From Candidatus Tumulicola sp. (GTDB lineage Bacteria; Vulcanimicrobiota; Vulcanimicrobiia; Vulcanimicrobiales; Vulcanimicrobiaceae), in assembly GCA_036490475.1 (NCBI GenBank), contig DASXDT010000002.1, forward strand, positions 1 through 64,000: a stretch of DNA of 64,000 nucleotides, in the 5' to 3' direction. The first letter of the stretch is position 1; every line of letters begins with the position of its first letter. The notes below the pieces were generated by a model. It worked only from the letters and a program-made list of their open reading frames with translations, did not search any database and was not told the origin of the DNA. Below, piece by piece: positions 16,070 to 24,946 of this stretch. A program made the translations under genes and the position numbers.

Positions 16070-17010
16070 GACTAGACGTTCGCGTGGCGTTCGCCGCCAT
16101 CGCTCTAGGTTTGGCGGCGTGCCAAGGCGGTGGTTTGGATAGCGGCGGGATGGGGGGCGGCGGCATGATGGGACCGCCCGTTCAGCAGCCCGGTCCGATC
16201 GGCACCGGCGGCATCGCTGGCCCCCAGATGAACAGCAACGGTCAAGTCGAGTTGACGCAGCCGGGCGCGACGCTCTCGCCCAACGAGGTCCAATTTGCCG
16301 TTGGAACGGCGCCCAACGGTATCAAATGTCCGAGCATGCTCCACCAGCCGCAGCAGTTTCAGCAGTTCTCGTGCACGGTCGCCTTCAATATTCCGCCGCC
16401 GACGCCTGGCCCGTCGCCGGGCGCCAGCAGCAAGCCGACCCCGACTCCGACGCCGACGCCCACTCCGACCGCCACGCCCTCATCGGATGCCGACGATTCC
16501 GACGATTCCGACTCGACAAGCGCGTCCCCGACACCGCCTGGGACGATCACGATGTTGATGGAGCCGCTCCCGAAAGACATGCCGGCGATGAACAATCCCG
16601 ACCCGCGCGCCATGCGCATCACGCCGATGGTTGCGCTACGTCTGCAGAGCGATACGAACTTCGCGCTCAATGGTTACGCATCGATTAGCTACACCATGCC
16701 GCAGCAACAAGTCATCGGACGCTCGTTTGCCATTCAGCTCTACAGCGAGTCGTCGCTTAACGGCCAGCGGACCGATCAAATCCTCGCCACCTATACGAAG
16801 TCGACGGTTTCGAACAACAACACTGTGCAGTTCCAGTTCCCGATGCCCAAGGTCACCGTTCCGCGCGGACAGGTATGGCTACTGGCGCTGTACGGGATGC
16901 AGTTCCCGCCGGGTATGACGCCGAGTCCGTCACCCAGCCCGTCGTCTTCGGCGTCGCCGTCCGCCTCCGGCTCGTCGTCTCCGACACCGTCGCCGGGCGC
17001 ATCTCCGTAA
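16066..17010 (+). CDS. Proline/glycine-rich lipoprotein of unknown function
   Basis: 314 residues. The signal peptide is followed by the lipobox LAAC (Cys about 19). A Gly/Met-rich segment, a Pro-Thr repeat (PTPTPTPTPTPTATP) with an acidic Asp/Ser run, a folded middle region (ITMLMEPLPKDMP to LLALYGMQFPPG) and a Ser/Pro tail come in order. The low-complexity linkers suggest a surface-anchored protein spanning the envelope. It overlaps the thrS stop (ATGA), so is probably co-transcribed. No family recognised. Confidence 0.75.
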   Translation: MRLDVRVAFAAIALGLAACQGGGLDSGGMGGGGMMGPPVQQPGPIGTGGIAGPQMNSNGQVELTQPGATLSPNEVQFAVGTAPNGIKCPSMLHQPQQFQQFSCTVAFNIPPPTPGPSPGASSKPTPTPTPTPTPTATPSSDADDSDDSDSTSASPTPPGTITMLMEPLPKDMPAMNNPDPRAMRITPMVALRLQSDTNFALNGYASISYTMPQQQVIGRSFAIQLYSESSLNGQRTDQILATYTKSTVSNNNTVQFQFPMPKVTVPRGQVWLLALYGMQFPPGMTPSPSPSPSSSASPSASGSSSPTPSPGASP

Positions 17011-17014
17011 CAGC

Positions 17015-18277
17015 GTGCTGACGGCCTGGCGCGAGCTCGGCCGTAACGGCCGGCGGACGTTCACGGCCAGCTTCCTCGGTTGGTCGCTGGATGCGTTCGA
17101 TTTCTTTCTCTTGACCTTCGTCATTTCGCGCGTAGCGACCGATTTCAATCACGCGGTCAAAGAGGTCGCATTTTCGGTCACATTGACGCTGTTCTGCCGC
17201 CCCGTCGGAGCATTGCTGTTCGGCTGGCTCGCCGACCGTTTCGGGCGCCGCACGCCACTGATGATCGACGTCGGCTGCTACTCCGTGCTGCAACTGCTGA
17301 CGGCATTCTCGCCCAACTTCACGGTCTTCTTAGTGCTTCGCGCGTTGTACGGCATCGCGATGGGCGGCGAATGGGGCGTTGGCGCAGCGATTGCGATGGA
17401 AGCCGTCCCGGCCAAGCGGCGCGGTCTCTTCAGCGGCATTTTGCAAGAAGGCTACGCGGCCGGCTATCTTTTCGCCGCACTAGCCTATTTTGTCGTGTTC
17501 CATTTCGCGGCGACTGCCGGGTTACAGGCCATCGACTGGCGGATTCTTTTTGCGGTCGGATCGCTGCCGGCGTTTCTCGTTCTGTACATTCGAGCCTACG
17601 TACCGAACTCGCCGCCTGCGGCGGCGGGCGAAAAAAGCGCCTCAGTCGATGCGTTGCGCGAAATCGTGCGCCACTGGCCGCTCGCGATCTATGCAATCGC
17701 GTTCATGACCGCGATGAATTTCATGTCGCACGGTACGCAAGATTCGTACGCGACGTTCTTGCAAAAGCAACACGGCTTCGCGCCGGGGCAGGTATCCGCG
17801 CTGTCGATTATCGGCGCGATCGGCGCGATTACGGGCGGCGTCATTTTCGGAGCGCTGTCGCAACGAATCGGGCGGCGCGCGTCGGTCATCGCATGCGCCG
17901 CGATCGGGATCGGCGTCGTTCCGTTATGGGTTTTCAGCCATACCGTGGCGTTGCTGGCGTGCGGGGCGTTCGCGATGCAGTTTGCGGTGCAGGGAGCCTG
18001 GGGTGTCATTCCCGCGCACCTGAACGAACTTTCGCCGCCCAACGCGCGCGCGACGTTTCCCGGTTTCACCTATCAATTGGGCAATGCATTGAGCGCGGGC
18101 ACGTTGCAGATCGAAGCTTGGCTCGCCGCCGGATTCCCTCTAGCCGACGGCGGGCCAAATTATGCAAAGGCGATGGCGTTGGTGGCAACGGTGACCTTTG
18201 CTGCGGTTATCGTACTGGCGCTCATCGGCTTTATCGTGCGGCCGGAGCGCCGAGATCGTGAGCTCGCCGTCGTCTAA
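17015..18277 (+). CDS. MFS transporter (SHS/carboxylate-sugar acid type)
   Basis: 420 residues, 12 predicted helices. The first helix SFLGWSLDAFDFFLLTFVIS and the loop GWLADRFGRRTPL are typical of the sialate/lactate:H+ symporter (SHS) group. RALYGIAMGGEWGVGAA matches the same group. It probably imports a small carboxylate by proton symport; the substrate is not readable. GTG start four bases after the preceding stop, so likely the same transcript. Confidence 0.85.
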   Translation: MLTAWRELGRNGRRTFTASFLGWSLDAFDFFLLTFVISRVATDFNHAVKEVAFSVTLTLFCRPVGALLFGWLADRFGRRTPLMIDVGCYSVLQLLTAFSPNFTVFLVLRALYGIAMGGEWGVGAAIAMEAVPAKRRGLFSGILQEGYAAGYLFAALAYFVVFHFAATAGLQAIDWRILFAVGSLPAFLVLYIRAYVPNSPPAAAGEKSASVDALREIVRHWPLAIYAIAFMTAMNFMSHGTQDSYATFLQKQHGFAPGQVSALSIIGAIGAITGGVIFGALSQRIGRRASVIACAAIGIGVVPLWVFSHTVALLACGAFAMQFAVQGAWGVIPAHLNELSPPNARATFPGFTYQLGNALSAGTLQIEAWLAAGFPLADGGPNYAKAMALVATVTFAAVIVLALIGFIVRPERRDRELAVV

Positions 18278-18298
18278 GGACGCCGGTTCGAACGTTCG

Positions 18299-18937
18299 CT
18301 AGATCGTGAAGGCGACGATCTCGTTCCGTTCTCGGTGGTTGGTCCAAAAGCGAACGCCGTCGCAGGCAAGTCCGCGCGCTGCAAACGGCACGCGAGCGAG
18401 ATCTTCGAAAGCACCGGTCTCCGCATCGATTTTTCCAAGAAAATACTGGTCGGAGTCTTCGACGTCGGTAGTGATCGCGTAGAACGCGCCCCCGCTGAAG
18501 CACTGTCCGCATACGCCCCGTGGCACGTCGATCGTGCGCACGACGTTCCCGCGTTCGTCGATCCCTACGATTCGCTTGTTGTACCACTGACTAACGTACA
18601 GACGTACGCCGTCGTAGCTCAGATGCGAGCCGGTGTCGTCGGGACACTGCAGCGAGTCTTGATCTTTGAACCCGTGCCCGGGGATAAAGCGCCGAATATA
18701 TCGCGAATCGTCCGGACCTTCTCCGCAAATGACGCGTAACTCATCGCCCACGACCGTCATGCCCCACGGTTTACCGGGCGCTTTGTCTTCTTCTACGATC
18801 GTCCATTGATGTGAGTCGAGCGCGTAGATGCGATTGGTATCGATCGAGCCGATCCAAAGCTTTTCGCCATCGAGAGCAATCGCTTGCGGGTGCGGTGCCG
18901 GCGACGGCAACCGCATCGTTTCCGAAATATCGTGCAT
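18299..18937 (-). CDS. Small beta-propeller-like protein of unknown function
   Basis: 212 residues, no signal peptide. It shows four blade-like repeats: DGEKLWIGSIDTNRIYALDS, GDELRVICGEG, DGVRLYVSQWYNKRIVGID and GAFYAITTDVED. The C-terminal blade reads ARGLACDGVRFWTNHRERN. The pattern resembles SMP-30/NHL or glutaminyl-cyclase-like propellers, but the protein is about two-thirds of a full propeller, so it may dimerise. Convergent with the MFS gene and divergent from tsaD. Confidence 0.65.
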   Translation of the reverse strand: MHDISETMRLPSPAPHPQAIALDGEKLWIGSIDTNRIYALDSHQWTIVEEDKAPGKPWGMTVVGDELRVICGEGPDDSRYIRRFIPGHGFKDQDSLQCPDDTGSHLSYDGVRLYVSQWYNKRIVGIDERGNVVRTIDVPRGVCGQCFSGGAFYAITTDVEDSDQYFLGKIDAETGAFEDLARVPFAARGLACDGVRFWTNHRERNEIVAFTI

Positions 18938-18999
18938 GTGCGGTCGCTTTTCACGCGCGGGACCCGGTTCCTGGCTCGCCTGCGTCGAATGACGCAGCC

Positions 19000-20010
19000 G
19001 TGGTAATTTTGGGAATCGAGACCTCGTGCGACGACACCGCTACGGCAGTCGTGCGCGACGGACACGACGTCCTCGCGAGCGTTTCGACCAACCAAGATGC
19101 ATTTCACGAACGATACGGCGGCATCGTCCCGGAGATCGCCGGTCGTCGCCACGTCGCACTGTTATCGGCCGCGGTCGAGGACGCGCTAACTCGTTCGAAC
19201 CTCGACTTCGCGCGCATCGACGGCATCGCGGTTACGCGGGGACCCGGCTTGGCCGGCAGCTTGGTCGTCGGCGTTGCAGCTGCCAAGGCGTTGGCGTACG
19301 CACGCAACAAGCCGCTGTACGGCATCAATCATCTGCACGGGCACATTTTCGCGCCGTTTCTCGACCGGCCCGAAGCGCTGCCCTATCCGTTCTTGACGTT
19401 GCTCGTTTCGGGAGGCCACTCGCAACTCGTCGCCGTCGGCTCGCCCACCCGTATGACGATTCTCGGACGCACTCGCGATGACGCCGCCGGCGAAGCGTTC
19501 GATAAAACGGCCCGCTTGTTGGGGTTGCCGTATCCGGGCGGGCCGGCTCTCGACCGTCTGGCACAGTCCGGCAATCCGACGGCGTATGCGTTCCCGCGCC
19601 ACCGCCCGGCGGGCGATGCGCTTGACCTCTCCTTCTCCGGCCTCAAAACGTCGGTTCGGTATTTTCTCGAGAGCGCGGCCGGGCGCGACGCCTCGCCAAG
19701 CGATGTGGCGGCTTCGTTTCAGGCTGCGGTGATCGACGTCTTGATGGCACGTTTGCGATCGGCATTCGGTCGTGGCCATTATCGTGCGGTCGCACTTTCG
19801 GGTGGTGTGGCCGCCAACTCCGGATTGCAGTCCGCCCTGCGATCGTGGAGTGCGAGCAACGGCGTTACCGCCTTCGTCCCGCCTCCGGCCTATTGCACCG
19901 ATAATGCGGCTATGATCGCGGCGGCGGCGTTTCATCAGCGAGAAGCGGTCGCCTTCGATCCTCTCGAGCTGTCGGCCGATCCCAACTTGCCGTTCCTAAT
20001 TGCCTCTTGA
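19000..20010 (+). CDS. tsaD: tRNA N6-adenosine threonylcarbamoyltransferase TsaD
   Basis: Transfers threonylcarbamoyl to A37 of ANN-reading tRNAs, with TsaB and TsaE. Kae1/ASKHA features: LGIETSCDDTATAVV at the N-terminus, HLHGHIFAPF with the metal-binding His pair, SGGHSQL, DDAAGEAFDK and the C-terminal YCTDNAAMIA. 336 residues from the GTG start, the usual length. The frame remains open upstream, but that region lacks homology and crosses the divergent promoter region. Confidence 0.95.
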   Translation: MVILGIETSCDDTATAVVRDGHDVLASVSTNQDAFHERYGGIVPEIAGRRHVALLSAAVEDALTRSNLDFARIDGIAVTRGPGLAGSLVVGVAAAKALAYARNKPLYGINHLHGHIFAPFLDRPEALPYPFLTLLVSGGHSQLVAVGSPTRMTILGRTRDDAAGEAFDKTARLLGLPYPGGPALDRLAQSGNPTAYAFPRHRPAGDALDLSFSGLKTSVRYFLESAAGRDASPSDVAASFQAAVIDVLMARLRSAFGRGHYRAVALSGGVAANSGLQSALRSWSASNGVTAFVPPPAYCTDNAAMIAAAAFHQREAVAFDPLELSADPNLPFLIAS

Positions 20011-20035
20011 CCCACCAGGCCATGCGTGTTAGAGT
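20007..20035 (+). promoter_or_regulatory. Promoter of the hom-metX leader transcript
   Basis: TTGACC (20007-20012), a 17-bp spacer and TAGAGT (20030-20035). The expected start is about 20042-20043, exactly at the ATG of the leader peptide, so the leader would be translated as a leaderless mRNA. The -35 overlaps the tsaD stop. Confidence 0.55.
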
Positions 20036-20042
20036 TCGCTTC

Positions 20043-20126
20043 ATGTTTGCGCCCGGACGTACATCCATGATGTGGCTCATGAGCCGGATGTGTTGTCATC
20101 CGGCGAGGGTCGTCGCGCAGCGTTAG
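20043..20126 (+). CDS. Met/Cys-rich leader peptide of the hom-metX operon
   Basis: A 27-codon ORF containing SMMWLMSRMCCHP: Met at 9, 10, 13 and 16, and Cys at 17 and 18. Including the initiator, five of 27 residues are Met. It ends before an attenuator terminator and precedes methionine-branch genes. The cluster of regulatory codons followed by mutually exclusive hairpins is the hallmark of ribosome-mediated attenuation. An in-frame ATG seven codons upstream (20022) exists, but it would lie upstream of the predicted transcription start. Confidence 0.7.
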   Translation: MFAPGRTSMMWLMSRMCCHPARVVAQR

Positions 20127-20164
20127 GAACTTTCCCGCCATATCGCTTCGCACGCCCCTCGCCG
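20101..20164 (+). promoter_or_regulatory. Antiterminator pairing in the hom-metX leader
   Basis: CGGCGAGGG (20101-20109, inside the leader ORF) is exactly complementary to CCCTCGCCG (20156-20164), the 5' arm of the terminator. The same upstream region also forms a local hairpin, CCGGATG-TGTTGT-CATCCGG (20084-20103). A ribosome stalled on the Met codons would leave 20101-20109 free to sequester the terminator arm. A ribosome reaching the stop codon would cover it. Confidence 0.65.
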
Positions 20165-20187
20165 AAACGGCGGGGGGCGTTTTGTTT
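20152..20187 (+). terminator. Attenuator terminator upstream of hom
   Basis: ACGCCCCTCGCCG-AAA-CGGCGGGGGGCGT forms a 13-bp stem with one T-G wobble, followed by TTTGTTT. It lies 34 bp before the hom ATG, so it must be bypassed for expression. Confidence 0.85.
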
Positions 20188-20220
20188 CCCAGCTTTCCCA
20201 TCGCACCAGGAGGCCGGAAA

Positions 20221-21378
20221 ATGCACGTCACCATTGGAATTGGATTGCTCGGTTGCGGCACCGTCGGTTCGGCGGTTGCCGAACGTCTGGTCGGGCCGAA
20301 TGCCAGCCGGCGCTATGCCGGCGCCTTTTGCGAATTGCGCGCGATCGCAGTGGCCGACCCGTTCAAGGTCCGCCCCACCTTCTTGCACCGCGATCTTTTT
20401 ACTACCGACGCTCGGGCGGTGGTGGACGATCCGCAAGTGGACGTCGTCGTCGAATGCATCGGCGGAACCACCGATGCCGCCGAGTTGGTCGAACGCGCAC
20501 TTGCTCGGGGCCGGCACGTCGTTACCGCCAACAAGGATCTCATCGCGACACAGGGGCCGCGACTGCGTGCGCTGGCCGCCGCCTTCTCCGCGCAGTTGCG
20601 ATATGAGGCAGCGGTTGGCGGCGCCGTGCCGGTGGTTAGAACGGTCGTCGAGTCGCTCGCCGGCGACCGTATCGACGCGATCGCGGGCGTTCTCAACGGA
20701 ACCTGCACCTCGATTCTGTCGTCGATGGAACGCGGTGTCTCATACGAGGCCGCGCTTGGGGCAGCCCAGGCTGCCGGATTCGCAGAAGCCGACCCGTCGA
20801 GCGATGTCGACGGCGTCGACGCCGCACACAAACTCGCAGTCCTAATGCAAGACGCATTCGGTTTAGCTATCGTCTCGCCGCGTATCCGTCGTCGCGGCAT
20901 CGCAAACGTGACCGCTCGCGATGTCGCAGTAGCGGCGGAGCGCGGCTACCGCATACGGCTGGTCGCGGCCGCCGTTCGCAGCGGCGACCGCATCGCCGCC
21001 GAGGTCGGACCGGTTTGCGTGCCGATGGATCACGAGTTCGCGCGCACGGCCGGCGCTGAGAACGTCGTCATTCTGCGCGCCCGCGACGCCGGGCAGCTGG
21101 TGCTGCGCGGCACGGGCGCCGGCGGGCCGGCGACTGCTTCAGCGGTTCTCGGCGACGTGGCCTCGACGCTGCACGCTCTGGAACGCGCGCGTCCGGCGAT
21201 CGTATCGGGCGTCCGTTCGCCCGCGCCGGCACTCGACGTAGCGCCCCTATTCCCCGCACTCGAACGGATGCGTGATCTCGCCGATTATCCGCTCTGGAAC
21301 GAGGCATGCTTCGCCGACCCTCCGGCCGCTCAACCAGCGTTCGCCATCGCGTGGCCCGGAACGGAATATCGTTCGTGA
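20221..21378 (+). CDS. hom: Homoserine dehydrogenase, without ACT domain
   Basis: Reduces aspartate-semialdehyde to homoserine, the branch point to threonine and methionine. NAD(P)-binding GLLGCGTVGSAVAERL is followed by ANKDLI, GGAVPVVRTV, GVLNGTCTSILSSM and the catalytic Lys/Asp region EADPSSDVDGVDAAHKL. At 385 residues the C-terminus is short and shows no clear ACT domain, so classical threonine feedback is probably absent. Start by AGGAGG 8 bases upstream. First structural gene behind the Met leader. Confidence 0.93.
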   Translation: MHVTIGIGLLGCGTVGSAVAERLVGPNASRRYAGAFCELRAIAVADPFKVRPTFLHRDLFTTDARAVVDDPQVDVVVECIGGTTDAAELVERALARGRHVVTANKDLIATQGPRLRALAAAFSAQLRYEAAVGGAVPVVRTVVESLAGDRIDAIAGVLNGTCTSILSSMERGVSYEAALGAAQAAGFAEADPSSDVDGVDAAHKLAVLMQDAFGLAIVSPRIRRRGIANVTARDVAVAAERGYRIRLVAAAVRSGDRIAAEVGPVCVPMDHEFARTAGAENVVILRARDAGQLVLRGTGAGGPATASAVLGDVASTLHALERARPAIVSGVRSPAPALDVAPLFPALERMRDLADYPLWNEACFADPPAAQPAFAIAWPGTEYRS

Positions 21379-21415
21379 ACGCCTCGCGAGCCGTGCCGAT
21401 CTAGCCGCCGTCCTC

Positions 21416-22366
21416 ATGCGCGAAGAAACCGTCGACGTCGGAGCGTTGCGGCTCGAAAGCGGCGCGACGCTTCCGCGCGTCGAGCAACGCGTTACGATCT
21501 ACGGCGACCCGATCGCGCACGCGGATCGTATCGTGCTCGTCAATCATGCATTGACGGGCTCGAGCCGGGTGGCCGAATGGTGGCCGGGAATCGCCGGAAC
21601 GAATGGACTGTTCGATCCGGACGAGTGCTGTACGATCGGCGTCAACATGTTGGGCAGCGTCTACGGCAGCACCGGGCCGGTCGACGATCCGTTTCCGCGC
21701 GTCACGGTGCGCGATATCGTCGCGGCGCAACGTCTAGCGCTGGATGCGATCGGCATCGAGCGCATCTGGATCGCCATCGGCGCCTCGCTGGGCGGTATGC
21801 AGGCGTTGCAATGGGCGCTCGATGCCCCCGAGCGCGTCGGTCGTGCCGTCGTCATCGGAGCGCACGATCATCACACTGCGATGGGCATCGCGCTGAACGC
21901 CGTGCAGCGCGATGCGCTGGCGCTCGACCCCCAGCGCGGTTTGGGATTGGCACGCAAGATCGCGATGCTAACCTATAAGAGTGAGGCGCTCTTCACTTCG
22001 CGGCACGAACGGCGTCCGGACCGTCACGGACGCGCGTTCTACGATATCGAGGGCTATCTCGACCGTCAAGCCGACGCGTTTACCGCACGCATGAACGCTT
22101 ATGCCTACGCCACGTTAACGCACGCAATGGATTCGTTCGACGTGCGTCCAGCCGCGCAAACCGCCCGCATCAAGCCGAAGCTGACGTTCGTCGGAATCAG
22201 TTCCGACTGGCTGTTTCGCCCGCAAGACGTACGAGCGGCAGTCAGCCGGTTTCGGAATGCCGGCTTCGACGCCGGCTATCTGGAACTCGCGAGCGACCAC
22301 GGACACGACGCCTTTTTGGCCGAACCGGAAGCGCTGGCGCGCCTGCTTCGGCCGGTGCTCGCGTAA
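21416..22366 (+). CDS. metX: Homoserine O-acyltransferase MetX
   Basis: Activates homoserine for methionine synthesis. An alpha/beta-hydrolase of 316 residues: NHALTGSSRV (oxyanion region), nucleophile Ser in GASLGGMQALQWA, Asp in GISSDWLF and His in SDHGHDAFL. All are MetX-type. The canonical N-terminus (LRLESGATLP) fits ATG 21416. It follows hom by 37 bp and shares its leader control. Acetyl versus succinyl donor cannot be decided by eye. Confidence 0.93.
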   Translation: MREETVDVGALRLESGATLPRVEQRVTIYGDPIAHADRIVLVNHALTGSSRVAEWWPGIAGTNGLFDPDECCTIGVNMLGSVYGSTGPVDDPFPRVTVRDIVAAQRLALDAIGIERIWIAIGASLGGMQALQWALDAPERVGRAVVIGAHDHHTAMGIALNAVQRDALALDPQRGLGLARKIAMLTYKSEALFTSRHERRPDRHGRAFYDIEGYLDRQADAFTARMNAYAYATLTHAMDSFDVRPAAQTARIKPKLTFVGISSDWLFRPQDVRAAVSRFRNAGFDAGYLELASDHGHDAFLAEPEALARLLRPVLA

Positions 22367-22372
22367 CTTTCG

Positions 22373-24892
22373 TTACGAATCCCGTAACGCGCGAAATAGC
22401 AAGATGCGGTATCCTTTACTTTCGATCACGATCGACGTGACGCAAATTTCTTCCCGCGCCAGCACCGAATCGGCCTCCCAGTCGTCGCGTTCGCTATTAT
22501 ACATGCGCGTGTGATAGCGTACGCCCGGCTCGAGCAATGCCGAAAGGTCGATCGGAACGGCGGTCGTCGCGTCGCTAACGTTGCCCACCAGCACTGCGAT
22601 CTCGCGTCCGCGTTGGAGCGCCACCACGCGTGCGATGCGCGAAAATAGCGGCACCTTGTCGGACACGTCGCTCTCGTAGAGCGAATGCGCGAACTTCGTA
22701 TTTACTTCGCAGGTGGTAAACAGCGTCATCGATCCTTGCGTACGTACCGCAAAGTAGGAGATTTCGCTGCCGTGGAACGGCAACCGCCGCAACGCTACCC
22801 ACTTCCAATTCGGCGGAATGAGCGGGTTGATTTCGGGACGATCGCCACTGAGCGTCAAGCCGCAGACGCCTTCAATCGCCGCCCAGAGAAAGCGGGGCGG
22901 CTCCCACGGACTTAAGCGCATACCTCGATTTACCAGCGAATCGCCATCGAACCATTCGCTGAACTGCCCGGGAACGGTGTTGTTGCCCCGTGGGTCGCGC
23001 GCGTAATGCTCGAACGATGCGCGCAACGCGTTGACCATGAACTCCGGATGATAGCGAGCCGCGGCGAACGCATACCACCACGTCAAACCCGGCCAAACCC
23101 CGCCAATCAGTCCGGCGAAGGCCGACGGATCGTAGCGCGGGTCGAGTTCGGATGCCGTGCGCAAGCCGGCTTCGGTCCAAAAGTCGGGTGAGTTGAGTCG
23201 CGAGATGATTCGAAATCCCGTCTCGTCATCGCAGACGTGAAACATGACCGGAAAGATCTCGTCTCCGGTAACGTCGGTTCGCGGGTTTCCATTCACGTCG
23301 ATATTCAGATAGAACAAACCGTTGCGCGGATTGATCAGATGCGTTTGCATGGCCGTCGCAATCCGTGCCGAGACATCGCTGAAGCTCTGTATTTCGGAAT
23401 CGTCGGAGTCGACGCGCTCGGCCAAATGCGCGAGTTCCCGTAACGCCGCGGAACATTCGGCATTGATCTCGGTTACGGCGCCGTTGATTGCGTAGTTCGC
23501 GATGATGTTGCGCCAGCTAGCGATCGCCCAGACGTTACCGCGCGGATCGTCGGCCGAGCAATACACCAAGTCGCGATCGTCCATTTGCGAGATGATGTAG
23601 CGTCCGGCTTTTGCGAGCGACGGGAAAATCTGCCGCAGCCACTCCTCATCTCCGGTGCAGCGGAAATGATGGGCAGCCGCCATGATAAACAGCGGAGTGT
23701 CGTCGTTGATGTTGAGGCCGTCGTCCTCGACGCGGCCGACCAGCGCGTCGACGTACTCGGGAAGCTTGCCATCGGGGTATTGTAGTGCGGCGGCCTTGTC
23801 GAGAAGCGATCGCGAGAATTGCGGCATGAAATAATCGCAGCCGTACACGAACCAGGCGCAGTCGCGAATCACGACGTTCGACATGACGCCCGGGTCGTTG
23901 GTGAAGAGCCAGCCGATTGGGTAGCGCGACATCACCCGCCGCATGTTGACTTTGCTCCACAACGCGCCGTCGTTGATCACTTCGTCGGGGGTAATCACCT
24001 CGCCGCGATGCAGCACGTCAGCCAACAACGAAAGCGTGGTTCCAAGCGCTTCGTACGGTGTTTTGTTTACGAAGTCGTGCAACGTCGCGGCGTCATCGTT
24101 TGGAAAGAGTCCGGTTTTAAATGCAAAACGGTAGGTCTCACCCGGCTTGACCGCTATGTCGAGCTGCAGGCTGCCTAAGATGTCCCCGGTCGCTTCGGTC
24201 GAGTTGCCCAGCGGCTCCGTCTTGGAGCGGCTGTACACGTTGCCGAAGTCGAAGCTCGTTTCGTAGGCGCTCGGCTCGCACGTCATTGCGAACACGCGAA
24301 CCCCGCCTTCGCCCGAGCGATTGCGCGCGATCAGTCCGCCAACGCTCGCGTCATAGCGGGCCTCGACGTCGTCATCGGTGTCGCCGCGCAAGCGGGCGTA
24401 ACCGTTCATGCGCAACTCTTGCTCGTGTTCTCCGCGGTTTTCGATCTCGATACCCTGATACAGGATCGGCGGATCTTCGTTTCCGTCTTCGTCGCCGAAC
24501 GGCAAAAAAATCGTCTCGGTAATCCAAATCGAACCGCCCACATCGAAACGGCGGCGCTGGAACGCCGGGTGGATTTCGACGGCGACCTCACCAAGATCCA
24601 GCGACAGCGGCGTATACACTTTGAGCGATTTATCCGATGGCGTGCGCGCCGCATCGCGCAGCGGACGCCCGGCGATCGAACACCGGACGGCGATCGAACC
24701 GATCATCGTCTTGCCGGCCGCGATCGAAAAAACGCGCTCGATGTCGCCCGTATTTTTTGTATTCACCCAAATCCGGCTGTTACCGAAACTTGGGCCCATA
24801 CCGAGATTTGCGGCCGTCGTGCGATAGTTCGGCAACCGTTCGACCGGATCGATCTGATAGGTCGACGAATGCGGCGTTGGCGAAAGGTTCAT
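22373..24892 (-). CDS. Six-hairpin glycosidase-family protein (GH94/GH36-type phosphorylase or glycosidase)
   Basis: An 839-residue cytoplasmic protein without a signal peptide. An N-terminal beta-sandwich (residues 20-270) includes GNSRIWVNTKNTGD. The (alpha/alpha)6 barrel has FTNDPGVMSNVVIRDCAWFV, DGKLPEYVDAL, NINDDTPLFIMAAAHHF and GVWPGLTWWYAFAAARYHPE. The C-terminal beta domain ends with a low-complexity-free tail. The fold is that of cellobiose-phosphorylase-like and amylo-glucosidase-like enzymes. Candidate acid/base residues are the Asp pair in NINDDTP and Glu in FSEWFDGD. Substrate unknown. It follows purN by 54 bp in the same direction. Confidence 0.75.
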   Translation of the reverse strand: MNLSPTPHSSTYQIDPVERLPNYRTTAANLGMGPSFGNSRIWVNTKNTGDIERVFSIAAGKTMIGSIAVRCSIAGRPLRDAARTPSDKSLKVYTPLSLDLGEVAVEIHPAFQRRRFDVGGSIWITETIFLPFGDEDGNEDPPILYQGIEIENRGEHEQELRMNGYARLRGDTDDDVEARYDASVGGLIARNRSGEGGVRVFAMTCEPSAYETSFDFGNVYSRSKTEPLGNSTEATGDILGSLQLDIAVKPGETYRFAFKTGLFPNDDAATLHDFVNKTPYEALGTTLSLLADVLHRGEVITPDEVINDGALWSKVNMRRVMSRYPIGWLFTNDPGVMSNVVIRDCAWFVYGCDYFMPQFSRSLLDKAAALQYPDGKLPEYVDALVGRVEDDGLNINDDTPLFIMAAAHHFRCTGDEEWLRQIFPSLAKAGRYIISQMDDRDLVYCSADDPRGNVWAIASWRNIIANYAINGAVTEINAECSAALRELAHLAERVDSDDSEIQSFSDVSARIATAMQTHLINPRNGLFYLNIDVNGNPRTDVTGDEIFPVMFHVCDDETGFRIISRLNSPDFWTEAGLRTASELDPRYDPSAFAGLIGGVWPGLTWWYAFAAARYHPEFMVNALRASFEHYARDPRGNNTVPGQFSEWFDGDSLVNRGMRLSPWEPPRFLWAAIEGVCGLTLSGDRPEINPLIPPNWKWVALRRLPFHGSEISYFAVRTQGSMTLFTTCEVNTKFAHSLYESDVSDKVPLFSRIARVVALQRGREIAVLVGNVSDATTAVPIDLSALLEPGVRYHTRMYNSERDDWEADSVLAREEICVTSIVIESKGYRILLFRALRDS

Positions 24893-24946
24893 GCCCGCAA
24901 CGTTATCCTCGCGAAGGCCAGGGCCTGGCGCTACAACGCCGGCGCG

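Noticed and set aside
18811-18999. Upstream extension of tsaD (64 extra residues)
   Set aside because: No homology to TsaD, and it overlaps the divergent gene and promoter area; the GTG at 19000 gives the usual length.
20011-20220. SAM riboswitch upstream of hom
   Set aside because: None of the conserved SAM-I/IV or SAM-II core segments can be found; the leader ORF and attenuator explain the structure better.
22366-22390. GTAAC-TTTC-GTTAC hairpin between metX and the glycosidase
   Set aside because: Only a 5-bp stem without a T run, too weak to call a terminator.
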